Assembly (NCBI GenBank): GCA_910585805.1
Contig: CAJUFB010000024.1
Span: forward strand, 16,547 to 51,855
DNA from: an uncultured Acetatifactor sp.
GTDB taxonomy: Bacteria; Bacillota; Clostridia; Lachnospirales; Lachnospiraceae
DNA: 35,309 nucleotides
Direction: 5' to 3'
Below the pieces are notes generated by a model. That model searched no databases. It saw nothing but the letters and a program-made list of their open reading frames with translations, and was not told the DNA's origin. The position numbers were made by a program, and so were the translations under genes. Of this stretch, positions 1 through 6,961 are shown piece by piece (the first letter of the stretch is position 1; the number at the start of each line of letters is the position of its first letter).

Positions 1-265
1 TAAATCCTTCCGGGCACCGTTGTCACAGATGCTGTTTTGTAGTTCCGCATCTGTGTCAACAGTGCCCCCTCATGGAAGAATTTCCGGACACAAGTGCTTC
101 TGTCCGTAAATCCTTCCGGGCACCGTTGTCACAGATGCTGTTTTGTAGTTCCGCATCTGTGATAACAGTGCCCCCTCATGGAGGAATTTCCGGACACAAG
201 CGCATCTGTCCGTAAATCCTTCCGGGCACTGTTCTCTCAGATGCTGTTTTATAGTTCCCTGTCCG
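1..265. repeat. 106-bp palindromic tandem repeat, about 2.5 copies
   Basis: Two full units start at 1 and 107 and a shortened third starts at 213, giving a 106-bp period. Each full unit holds a long imperfect hairpin: arms around GGGCAC...CACAGATGC and GCATCTGTG...GTGCCC, with a perfect 9-bp inner part and two imperfect positions further out. A second small hairpin follows, CGGACA/TGTCCG, with a 10-nt loop that differs between units. The third copy has lost the right arm of the large hairpin and joins directly to the last codons of mnhG. The array continues past the left window edge, so its total length is unknown. It resembles intergenic palindromic repeat families rather than CRISPR, because there are no short uniform repeats with unique spacers. 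Confidence 0.85.
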
Positions 266-620
266 TCCCGTCCTGGGAACGGGCTTCGGAAGTATCCAGA
301 TTTTTCACCTGATAGTGCGCTTCCTCATCCTCATTGGTGAACACCTCCAGCCTGGCAATCAGGTGAGAGGAAACCGGAGAGGAAAACCACAGAAACACAA
401 TCACCAGAAACAGCTTCAGCGATGTGAAATTAAACCCACTCATTACAATCAGCCCCAACAGGGCAAAGCCGATGCCCAGGGTATCTCCGATTGCTGCCGC
501 ATGCATCTTGTTCAATATATATCGAAAGCGAAACGCCCCTATCATCTCTATGATAAAGGTGGCAAGCCCCGCAAGCAGCAGCCCGCCTCCCAGAAGGAAC
601 CGAATCCATTGCAGTATCAC
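249..620 (-). CDS. mnhG: Monovalent cation/H+ antiporter subunit G (MnhG/MrpG family)
   Basis: This is a 123-residue membrane protein with three hydrophobic segments. It carries the MnhG/PhaG pattern: a central GDTLGIGFALLGL stretch and a conserved segment ending SSPVSSHLIAR near residue 88. In the family it is a small subunit of the multi-subunit Mrp Na+/H+ antiporter, which exports Na+ in exchange for protons in the cytoplasmic membrane. The start is GTG at 620, supported by GGAGGG six bases upstream. It is the last mnh gene visible, after mnhE and mnhF, and lies 175 bp from mnhF, a wide gap for an Mrp operon. Its final codons (about TDREL and stop) lie in sequence shared with the adjacent 106-bp repeat, so its C-terminus appears to have been rewritten by that repeat. 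Larger subunits (A, B, C, D) would lie outside the window. Confidence 0.88.
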   Translation of the reverse strand: MILQWIRFLLGGGLLLAGLATFIIEMIGAFRFRYILNKMHAAAIGDTLGIGFALLGLIVMSGFNFTSLKLFLVIVFLWFSSPVSSHLIARLEVFTNEDEEAHYQVKNLDTSEARSQDGTDREL

Positions 621-795
621 TTCTCACCCTCCATTTCAAAAACAATAGCCTCCCGGAATCTCCAGGCCGCTTATCGTGCAGTCTTCCGGAAATCGTTTGT
701 GCCGATTCTCCCGCTCCTCCGTATCCCAGTCATCCCCAATGTCCGCTTCCGCTTCCTGAAATGCCGAGAGTCCATAACCATCTGTCAGCCTGTAT

Positions 796-1158
796 CTATC
801 TCTTTTTATTTTCCGGAATCATCTGTTCACTTATGACATTATTGTCATTTTCTTTTTTCTTCTCCGTCCTGCGGCTTTCCGTGTAGACTCCCATATATAC
901 CTTCGTCAGCACAATAACCGCCAGGAAACTGATCATTGCATAGATGAGACAGATATCCGCCAGATACCCCTCCCCCAACATCAGCGCCAGTATTGCAATC
1001 ATCACGATGACCATGGTTCCCATCATGTTCACCGATACGATACGGTCCGCAACCCTTGGTCCGATAATGGCACGGACCAGACACAGTATCACCAGAATTG
1101 CCAGTATAACCAACACTATTGTCAAAAAAATACCATATGCTTTCTCCAGGCTTTCCAT
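796..1158 (-). CDS. mnhF: Monovalent cation/H+ antiporter subunit F (MnhF/MrpF family)
   Basis: The 120-residue product has three transmembrane segments and the family core RAIIGPRVADRIVSVNMMG near residues 29-47, which is diagnostic of MnhF/PhaF. The charged C-terminal tail (about residues 95-120, rich in K, E, R and N) is longer than in many relatives. It is a small subunit of the Mrp antiporter complex. The ATG at 1158 has only a weak GGTGAG upstream. It sits between mnhE and mnhG, which is the normal order E-F-G, with non-coding gaps of about 136 and 175 bp instead of the usual tight or overlapping junctions. Confidence 0.88.
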   Translation of the reverse strand: MESLEKAYGIFLTIVLVILAILVILCLVRAIIGPRVADRIVSVNMMGTMVIVMIAILALMLGEGYLADICLIYAMISFLAVIVLTKVYMGVYTESRRTEKKKENDNNVISEQMIPENKKR

Positions 1159-1294
1159 CTCTCACCCACGCTTTCTGTCAAATCCGGTACCACCACACAC
1201 GCCTGCCGCAAACTGCCGCTGCTTCTGTTCCATACCTTAATGTGCAACATACGGCCCGATTCCTGCTCCTGCCTCATCGTATGGCGGCAACTTT

Positions 1295-1756
1295 TTATAT
1301 CTCCTCTAGCCTGCGAATGTATTCAGCAAATTCATTCTCAGCAAGCCCTTCCGCCAGGGATTCATCCAGGCAATGCACCTGGTATTCCGAGCCTTCCAAT
1401 GTAACCGTGATGGTTCCCGGCGTCAGGGTAATCGCATTGGCCAGCAGAACCTTCCCCGTCTGCGTCTTCAGGTCAGAATGAAAGGTAACCAGTACAGGCT
1501 CTATCTCCTCTCTCTGAGTCAGAATCAAATGCATTGCCCCAAAATTAGCTTTGACAATTTCTTTCACCAGCAATACACAATATCTGAAAAACAGAAAAAT
1601 TTTCCTGTATGATTTACGTTCTTTCGTCAGACTGTAATCCATAAATCTGCATGAAAATGCCAGAAGCCCGCCTGCAATCACCAACCCGAAAATACAGATT
1701 TCCAAAGTAAAACTTCCGTTAAAAATCACCCACAACAAAAAATATACCAGATACAT
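1295..1756 (-). CDS. mnhE: Monovalent cation/H+ antiporter subunit E (MnhE/MrpE family)
   Basis: The protein has 153 residues, close to the usual family length. Two N-terminal hydrophobic segments are followed by a cytoplasmic domain with the pattern LLANAITLTPGTITV (about residues 104-118), the hallmark of MnhE/PhaE. It contributes to Mrp Na+/H+ antiport and is encoded just ahead of mnhF. The ATG at 1756 has a short AGG-containing ribosome binding site. The promoter should lie between this start and the terminator at 2091-2121, a space largely filled by a GC-rich minisatellite. I could not identify convincing -35 and -10 boxes there. Confidence 0.88.
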   Translation of the reverse strand: MYLVYFLLWVIFNGSFTLEICIFGLVIAGGLLAFSCRFMDYSLTKERKSYRKIFLFFRYCVLLVKEIVKANFGAMHLILTQREEIEPVLVTFHSDLKTQTGKVLLANAITLTPGTITVTLEGSEYQVHCLDESLAEGLAENEFAEYIRRLEEI

Positions 1757-1833
1757 AACCTACCGCCTGTTCCATTTCTACATTACCTGTGGATTCCGCA
1801 AGTCCGCTGTTCTCCCGCTGTCCTGCCCCCACG

Positions 1834-2035
1834 GTGCACCACAGTTCTTCTTCCACGGCTCCGCTCCCGCGCCGCAATCCGGCTTCCATCATTCTGCTCC
1901 CACTACACGCCACAATCCGGCTTCTTCCACGGCTCCGCTCCCGCGCCGCGCCGCAATCCGGCTTCTTCCATGGCTCCGCTCCCGCGCCGCGCCGCAATCC
2001 GGCTTCTTCCACGGCTCCGCTTCCGCAGCACCCCG
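1834..2035. repeat. GC-rich minisatellite, about 38-41-bp unit, roughly 5 copies
   Basis: A unit containing CAATCCGGCTTCTTCC, ACGGCTCCGCTCCCGCGCC and variants repeats with starts near 1875, 1913, 1954 and 1995 (periods 38, 41, 41). A more degenerate copy lies around 1836. The array occupies most of the gap between mnhE and the next gene and so lies in the region expected to hold the mnh promoter. ORFs read through it give Arg/Gly-rich repetitive peptides without a ribosome binding site, so it is treated as non-coding. The rest of the 1757-2170 gap holds only the terminator at its right end. Confidence 0.85.
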
Positions 2036-2090
2036 CAGCCCTGTTGTATCTCTCCCGTTTTCGTCCATCCCGGCGCAGAATTCTCATACA

Positions 2091-2121
2091 AAAAAGCAAC
2101 CCTGTAACGCAGTTGCTTTTT
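2091..2121 (-). terminator. Rho-independent terminator of the cytidylate-kinase-like gene
   Basis: A perfect 10-bp stem, AAAAAGCAAC/GTTGCTTTTT, surrounds an 11-nt loop. On the minus strand the stem ends in a run of T. It lies about 50 bp past the stop codon at 2171. The T/A symmetry means it could act in both directions. Confidence 0.8.
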
Positions 2122-2170
2122 CGCAGTCGGTATTGTTCCAAAACAATTGTTTTTGTCACAAAAATATGTC

Positions 2171-2656
2171 TTAAATGATTTCCACTCTCTCAAAATATTT
2201 CATCAGTATGCCAGCACAGTTCTCAATGCCCAGCTGGGAAGTATCCAGAATCATATGGTAATTATTCACATCTCCCCACACCTTTCCGGTATGCCTGTAA
2301 TAGTAATCCGCCCGCTCCCTGTCATTTTTCTCCAGGGTGGCTTTGGCCTCCTCGTACCCCAGAGACTTTTTCTCCATAACACGCCGAATCCGGTCTTCCT
2401 TATCCGCGCACACATAAATGTTGAACACATTGCCCTGATCCTTCAGAATTTCAGAAGCACAGCGACCCAGAATAATGCAGGAATGAGATGCCAGTTCCCT
2501 GATCACCTCCGCTTCGTCCGCATAGCTTTCACCTTCCAGTTCATGCTCAATATAAGCTTTGTCATACACCGGAACATTCAGCTTTCCGGAAAGCTCTTCC
2601 GCAATTAGCCCTGCTCCCGTACCGAACCTTCGGCTTATGGTAATCACCAGATTCAT
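2171..2656 (-). CDS. Cytidylate kinase-like family protein
   Basis: This 161-residue protein begins with the beta-strand and P-loop-like segment ITISRRFGTGAGLIAEEL, typical of the cytidylate kinase-like family (Cytidylate_kin2). Later it has SCIILGRCASEIL and a region rich in charged residues (DRIRRVMEKK) resembling the kinase lid. The family has the nucleoside monophosphate kinase fold but often an unknown substrate, and the true CMP kinase is usually encoded elsewhere. The start at ATG 2656 is chosen because GAGGAGG lies seven bases upstream; an ATG six bases earlier would sit almost on that site. It appears monocistronic, with its own predicted promoter (2740-2768) and terminator. The exact biochemical role is uncertain. 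Confidence 0.85.
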   Translation of the reverse strand: MNLVITISRRFGTGAGLIAEELSGKLNVPVYDKAYIEHELEGESYADEAEVIRELASHSCIILGRCASEILKDQGNVFNIYVCADKEDRIRRVMEKKSLGYEEAKATLEKNDRERADYYYRHTGKVWGDVNNYHMILDTSQLGIENCAGILMKYFERVEII

Positions 2657-2739
2657 AATCATTCCTCCTCGCCACTGCTTCGAAATAATGCTAGTTTTAT
2701 CATGCGTTTCCCTGCTCATATCCTGCCGGGAATACAGCT

Positions 2740-2768
2740 ATTTTATCATACTTGAACCACGGATACAA
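2740..2768 (-). promoter_or_regulatory. Predicted sigma-A promoter for the cytidylate-kinase-like gene
   Basis: Read on the minus strand, TTGTAT (2763-2768) and TAAAAT (2740-2745) are separated by 17 bp. They lie about 85 bp ahead of the chosen start. The rest of the 2657-3019 gap holds an 8-bp perfect inverted repeat, ACTATAGG/CCTATAGT (2904-2935), of unknown meaning and the terminator at 2958-2995. Confidence 0.55.
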
Positions 2769-2957
2769 GACTGTCGGGCCGCCAAGATATGTCAATTTTA
2801 TACACGTGGGCGCAATTAACTGCCGCTTTCAGCTCTTGATTGCTGATGCGTTCACTCGTTATACTGTGCAGACGACCGAACCGTCACTTTTGTGCTGCAT
2901 TCAACTATAGGCAGCTGTACTTTCCTTCCTATAGTATATCCTGCCCGAAAAAGGAAA

Positions 2958-2995
2958 ACACCTTGAACACGGAACCTGTCCAACGTTCAAGGTGT
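2958..2995 (-). terminator. Rho-independent terminator after the acidic-stalk lipoprotein
   Basis: An 11-bp perfect stem ACACCTTGAAC/GTTCAAGGTGT has a 16-nt loop and is followed on the minus strand by a T-rich stretch. It begins about 25 bp beyond the stop codon at 3020. Confidence 0.8.
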
Positions 2996-3019
2996 CATTA
3001 TTTTTTGCTGTTTATCCGA

Positions 3020-3940
3020 TTATTCTGCTACTGTTACAGATGTAATGTGCGGATTTACACCCTCATACCAGTACAGGAAACCTTCCAGGTCAATCTTGTC
3101 GCCAATCTTCAGGTTCTTCACTGCAGCGTATACGTCTGTGGTATTGTCGCACAGGTAGGATTCAACCGTAAACGTGTATACTTGCCCATCCAATGAAACC
3201 CTGAAATACAAATCGTCTCCATCCTGGCCGGAATTGTTATCTTTATACCAGAATGCATCCTCGCAATCTGCATTATCCGGATCTACCGGTTCTACAGTCA
3301 TACCCTTAAATGATACAAACTGATTCTGGAAATCAATCAGTTCATCAAGTCCCAGATATGCAGTTACATCTGTGGGTTCTGCAACAAAGCTGTCCCCGCC
3401 TTCTACGATCTCGAAGGTGGCGTCCATGATCTCCACTTCGCCGGACCACTCACCCTTGAAGCCGGTTACCTTGATCTTGGTTCCGGGTGTCAGCTTAGCG
3501 TAATCTTCCTCGGAACATGCCGCATTGTATACAAAATAAGCGCCGTCCTGATCCTGCGTATAGAGGGTAGCCTGATTCTCCCACCATGCCTGCTTTGCCT
3601 GTACATAGGTCTCTACAACAACCTCGGAATCCATGGGTGCCGCCACATAGTCAGCGTAAGTCATAACTTCTCCGGATGCCTCGCCGCCCTCTTCAGAACC
3701 TGCATCGGAGACCTCGCCGGACTCTTCGCTTCCGGCATCAGAAGACTCGCCGGACTCTTCGCCGGATGCCTCGCTCCCGGCATCGGAAGCTTCGCTGGAC
3801 TCTTCGCTGCTCTCACTGCTGCTTTCTTCCACACTGGAGCTTCCTGATTCACCTGTTCCTGCATCATTTCCGCAGGCAACACATGCGGTTACCAGTGCTG
3901 CAGACAAAAACAATGCTGCAAATTTTTTCATCTTTTTCAT
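3020..3940 (-). CDS. Predicted lipoprotein with Ser/Glu-rich stalk and OB-fold-like C-terminal region
   Basis: The 306-residue product starts with a lipoprotein signal peptide (MKKMKKFAALFLSAAL) ending near a cysteine at about residue 22 (VACGN), so it should be tethered outside the membrane. Residues about 28-95 form a low-complexity acidic stalk of Ser, Glu, Gly, Ala and Asp in imperfect repeats of the type SEESGEVSDAG. The rest looks like two beta-rich modules: one with LTPGTKIKVTGF and VEIMDATFEI, a second with FVSFKGMTVEP and LKIGDKIDLEGFLYWY. These patterns resemble OB folds, but this is inference. ATG 3940 is preceded by GGGAGG at six bases; a longer reading frame extends upstream without a site. 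No partner gene is adjacent. Function unknown. Confidence 0.8.
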   Translation of the reverse strand: MKKMKKFAALFLSAALVTACVACGNDAGTGESGSSSVEESSSESSEESSEASDAGSEASGEESGESSDAGSEESGEVSDAGSEEGGEASGEVMTYADYVAAPMDSEVVVETYVQAKQAWWENQATLYTQDQDGAYFVYNAACSEEDYAKLTPGTKIKVTGFKGEWSGEVEIMDATFEIVEGGDSFVAEPTDVTAYLGLDELIDFQNQFVSFKGMTVEPVDPDNADCEDAFWYKDNNSGQDGDDLYFRVSLDGQVYTFTVESYLCDNTTDVYAAVKNLKIGDKIDLEGFLYWYEGVNPHITSVTVAE

Positions 3941-4082
3941 TTCGATCCTCCCATTTTGAGTTCCGCAACACCCCTGTCCGATACCGGCACTGACTGAATC
4001 AGATACGCACGAACAGAAACCTGCGCCAACTGTAAATGTACAGCGAGTGCGCATTCCGTATGTACTCCGGAAAGCGGCAGAT

Positions 4083-4106
4083 GAATATATTCATGCGCAT
4101 ATATTC
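4083..4106. repeat. Hairpin in the lipoprotein leader
   Basis: GAATATAT (4083-4090) and ATATATTC (4099-4106) are perfect complements with an 8-nt loop. The neighbouring 4081-4094 is by itself a 14-bp palindrome. If transcription begins at the predicted promoter near 4232-4259, this lies in the roughly 285-nt untranslated leader of the lipoprotein gene. Confidence 0.5.
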
Positions 4107-4231
4107 AGAAAATTTCCGGTTACAGAGCAATACTCATGTAAATTTTCCAGGGTGTCAGCCAGAACTGCTGTTGTTTTGAAGCCTTCTGACAGCTTTCCAT
4201 TACAGAAATGCTGTCCGAAAACTTTGAATTT

Positions 4232-4259
4232 ATTATACACGATATTTCCAGGAAAACAA
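4232..4259 (-). promoter_or_regulatory. Predicted promoter for the acidic-stalk lipoprotein
   Basis: On the minus strand TTGTTT (4254-4259) and a perfect TATAAT (4232-4237) are separated by 16 bp. The start codon at 3940 is about 285 bp downstream, giving a long leader. Apart from the hairpin at 4083-4106, this promoter and the terminator at 4320-4355, I see nothing else in the 3941-4356 gap. Confidence 0.5.
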
Positions 4260-4319
4260 TAGCATAAATGCTCATTTGCTTCCGCAAAATACACCCGGCT
4301 TTTGCTTTTTTGCCCACAA

Positions 4320-4355
4320 AAAAGTCCCCCGCATACCAGGTTCGGGAGACTTTTC
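4320..4355 (-). terminator. Rho-independent terminator of the sugar-type ABC operon
   Basis: The arms AAAAGTCCCCC and GGGAGACTTTT pair with one mismatch. On the minus strand the structure runs into T residues. It lies immediately after the stop codon of the solute-binding protein gene. Confidence 0.75.
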
Positions 4356-4356
4356 G

Positions 4357-6021
4357 TCACATTTGACATGTTCGGCTCTTTTTTATCTTCTGCATGACCA
4401 CATATAGAATAATCAAAACCCATGCCCCCGCCAAAGAGGAAAGCAGAATCACTGCCGTCTGTGGCAGTTTGCCCAGGTCCGCCTTGCCGCCGGTTGCCGA
4501 CGTCCCCTGGCCGCTCAGCTGGTCCAGGCGGTACAATGAAATCGTGTCGTCATACAACTTCTCCATATAGGCATCGTCAACCGTCTGCTTCCTTCTGACA
4601 GATTTCACCGTGTTTTCGATCAACTGCCCCGCCGCGTCACGGAGAGATGCCGATCCGTTGAACACCGGTGTGACAAAGGTATATTCCACATTGTCCAGGA
4701 GAAGCCTGGCAGCCTGGATCTTGACATTGTAATGCAGCTCGTTGTCCTCACCGCCTCTGGCAAGATAGTCCTGATATTCGGCTGAGTCCTGGGCCTTTGA
4801 AGTCACAGGCACATAGCCTTCCGTCTCCGAATAGGCAATCTGTACCTCATTGGTCAGCAGATACTGGGCAAACAGCCAGGATGCCAGCACCTCCTGGGTA
4901 TCTTCTTTATTAAATATACAAACCGAAGGCCCCTGGGAAATCATAGTCGGGTTAGCCTCATCAAACTGAGGAATCGTCATAACCGCGGTCTCAAACTCCA
5001 CCAGTTTATCCTCGCTGATGTCGATCAAAGGCGCATCCGTTCCCATCCAGGTGGCGCCTGCGGTAGAATCCACCGCAAAAATACATTGTCCTGCATTCAG
5101 GAAATTGGCCGGATAGCTGGAAATCTTAAAGGTAGAAAAGGCGCCGGTTTCGGCATGCTCCGCTATGGTCATCAGCAGTTCCCTGGTGGTGTCGTGAAAA
5201 AGCAGTATCTCTCCCGCATCCGTGGAATAGTCAGCCTTCTTCTGCCTCAACATCTGTATCATCATATTGTCGGTGGATTTGTAGATGAAGGGAATCATCA
5301 CCTTCTGGCCGTTGACCAGATAATTTCCCTCCCCGTCCCGGGCCATGGCCGCCTCGGATACCTCCCAGACGAAATCCCAGGTGAGAACCTCCGGCAGTTT
5401 ATACCCAAGAGCCTCCACATATGTCTTATTAACATAACAGGCTTCCGTGGAGCGCATGTAGGGAATGGCGTAATAATGCCCGCCAAAGGAGCACTCCTCC
5501 AGGAACCCGGGAATGATCTCGTCTGCCGCCGGAGAATCAAACCGCACCTCACTGCCCCCAAGCCCGTATTTTTCATCGGCAAAAAGTCCCTCCAGCGGAA
5601 CTACCTGGTTCGTCCCGGTCAGGTACGTGGCAATATGATCCGGATAGGTAATGCACACGTTGGGCGTGGTATTCGTGGCCATATTTGTTATTACATCGTT
5701 ATAAATTTTACCATAATCCGTATATAAGCGCAGATTTACGGTGATATTCGGATACAGCTCCTCGAAATCCCGGATCGCCTTCTCATAGATGTCTGTCTGG
5801 GTCTTGTTGGTATCGTTTTTCGCCCAGAAAGTGATCTCATGCTGCTTCCCGGTGTCAAATTCCGCCGGAATCTCAAAAGCGGCGCTGCCCCGGGCGCCAT
5901 GGCAGCCTGTCAGGACCATGGCAGCGCATATGAGGATACTGCCGCCCAGAATCGCATTTCTCACCCTGCGGCACGCTTCCCGCAGTTTCCTTCCCATATC
6001 TCCGTCACACCGCTTCCTCAT
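4357..6021 (-). CDS. ABC transporter solute-binding lipoprotein, family 1, with extra C-terminal membrane anchor
   Basis: The protein has 554 residues, longer than the 400-450 usual for family 1 carbohydrate-type binding proteins. It has a basic N-terminus, a hydrophobic signal and a lipobox LTGC with Cys at about residue 40. The binding domain follows (HEITFWAKNDTNKTQ, then DFEELYPNITV). Near the C-terminus is a second hydrophobic stretch (about residues 526-548) ending in a basic tail, so the protein appears anchored at both ends. Its ATG overlaps the TGA of the upstream permease by 4 bp, with GGGGAGG upstream. As last gene of the ATPase-permease-permease-binding protein operon it captures the substrate outside the membrane. 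Substrate is not determinable; oligosaccharide or glycerol-3-phosphate-type ligands are possible for this family. Confidence 0.88.
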   Translation of the reverse strand: MRKRCDGDMGRKLREACRRVRNAILGGSILICAAMVLTGCHGARGSAAFEIPAEFDTGKQHEITFWAKNDTNKTQTDIYEKAIRDFEELYPNITVNLRLYTDYGKIYNDVITNMATNTTPNVCITYPDHIATYLTGTNQVVPLEGLFADEKYGLGGSEVRFDSPAADEIIPGFLEECSFGGHYYAIPYMRSTEACYVNKTYVEALGYKLPEVLTWDFVWEVSEAAMARDGEGNYLVNGQKVMIPFIYKSTDNMMIQMLRQKKADYSTDAGEILLFHDTTRELLMTIAEHAETGAFSTFKISSYPANFLNAGQCIFAVDSTAGATWMGTDAPLIDISEDKLVEFETAVMTIPQFDEANPTMISQGPSVCIFNKEDTQEVLASWLFAQYLLTNEVQIAYSETEGYVPVTSKAQDSAEYQDYLARGGEDNELHYNVKIQAARLLLDNVEYTFVTPVFNGSASLRDAAGQLIENTVKSVRRKQTVDDAYMEKLYDDTISLYRLDQLSGQGTSATGGKADLGKLPQTAVILLSSLAGAWVLIILYVVMQKIKKSRTCQM

Positions 6022-6935
6022 CCTTTCGTACCTCCCCTTGACACACCCTCCATGATCTTATTACGGAAGATCAGAAACAGCACTATCAAAGGCAGCGAAA
6101 TCACCACCACCGCCGCCATCATGGCCGGGATGTTTTCCCTTCCAAAGCCGTTCTCCCGGATTTCCTGGATTCCGTTTGAGACAAGGAAATAGTGGGGATC
6201 ATCTGTGATCAGCCTGGGCCACACATAGGAATTCCAGCATTCTATCACCTTCAGTATGGTCACGGTGATCAAAGTAGGCTTTGAAATGGGCACCATAACC
6301 TTCAGCAGATATTTCAGATCCGAAGTACCGTCCACCTTTGCCGCGTAATAAAGGCTGTCCGGTATCTGCTCGAAATTCTCCTTCAGCAGATAAATGTAGA
6401 AAACCGAAGTGACGGAGGGCAATATCAGCCCCGGAAATGTATTGCGCATATCCCAGTTGGTGATGGTCACAAAGTTGGTGATGATCACCAGCTCATTGGG
6501 AATCATCATCAGGGAAAGGAACAGCACAAATACCACATTCTTCCCTCTGAACTCCAGCCTTGCGAAAGCGAAAGCCGCCAGCGTGATTACCACCAGCATG
6601 ATCGCCGTGGTCACGACGGTAAAGATCGTCGTATTCAGGAGATACCGCCCCAGCGGCACCGTGGTAAAGGCATCCGCATAGTTCTGCAGCGTGGGGGACA
6701 GGGTGAAAAATTTCGGGATATACTCCGAATTGTACGCGCTGTAGCTTTTTACGGAAGTAAGGATCATCCAGTAAAATGGGAACAGCACGATCATCCCCCA
6801 GAACGTCAGAAGCACATAGGTGGCTGCGCTTGCCGTCCTCTGGCGGGCTTTGGCGTTTTTTTCGATTTTTCCATAATCCGGTTCTCTGCTGCCCCGCTCT
6901 CTGTTTTGCGTTTTTTCTTTCCGTTCCACCATCAC
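6018..6935 (-). CDS. ABC transporter permease, MalG/UgpE type
   Basis: This 305-residue inner-membrane protein has six predicted transmembrane segments after a charged, Lys/Arg/Glu-rich N-terminal tail of about 37 residues. The cytoplasmic EAA loop reads DSLYYAAKVDGTSDLKYLLK and contacts the ATPase. The C-terminus IMEGVSRGGTKG is characteristic of the MalG/UgpE branch of CUT1 importers. It pairs with the other permease, 26 bp upstream in transcription order, to form the heterodimeric channel. It overlaps the binding-protein gene by 4 bp, so the two are probably translationally coupled. Confidence 0.9.
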   Translation of the reverse strand: MMVERKEKTQNRERGSREPDYGKIEKNAKARQRTASAATYVLLTFWGMIVLFPFYWMILTSVKSYSAYNSEYIPKFFTLSPTLQNYADAFTTVPLGRYLLNTTIFTVVTTAIMLVVITLAAFAFARLEFRGKNVVFVLFLSLMMIPNELVIITNFVTITNWDMRNTFPGLILPSVTSVFYIYLLKENFEQIPDSLYYAAKVDGTSDLKYLLKVMVPISKPTLITVTILKVIECWNSYVWPRLITDDPHYFLVSNGIQEIRENGFGRENIPAMMAAVVVISLPLIVLFLIFRNKIMEGVSRGGTKG

Positions 6936-6961
6936 ACAGCCCTCTGCTTTTCTATCTTCTT

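Noticed and set aside
1..265. CRISPR array
   Set aside because: The 106-bp units are nearly identical throughout, with internal hairpins and no unique spacers.
1719..2159. 146-residue minus-strand frame across the minisatellite
   Set aside because: It is an Arg/Gly-rich repeat translation without a ribosome binding site, and it crosses a terminator.
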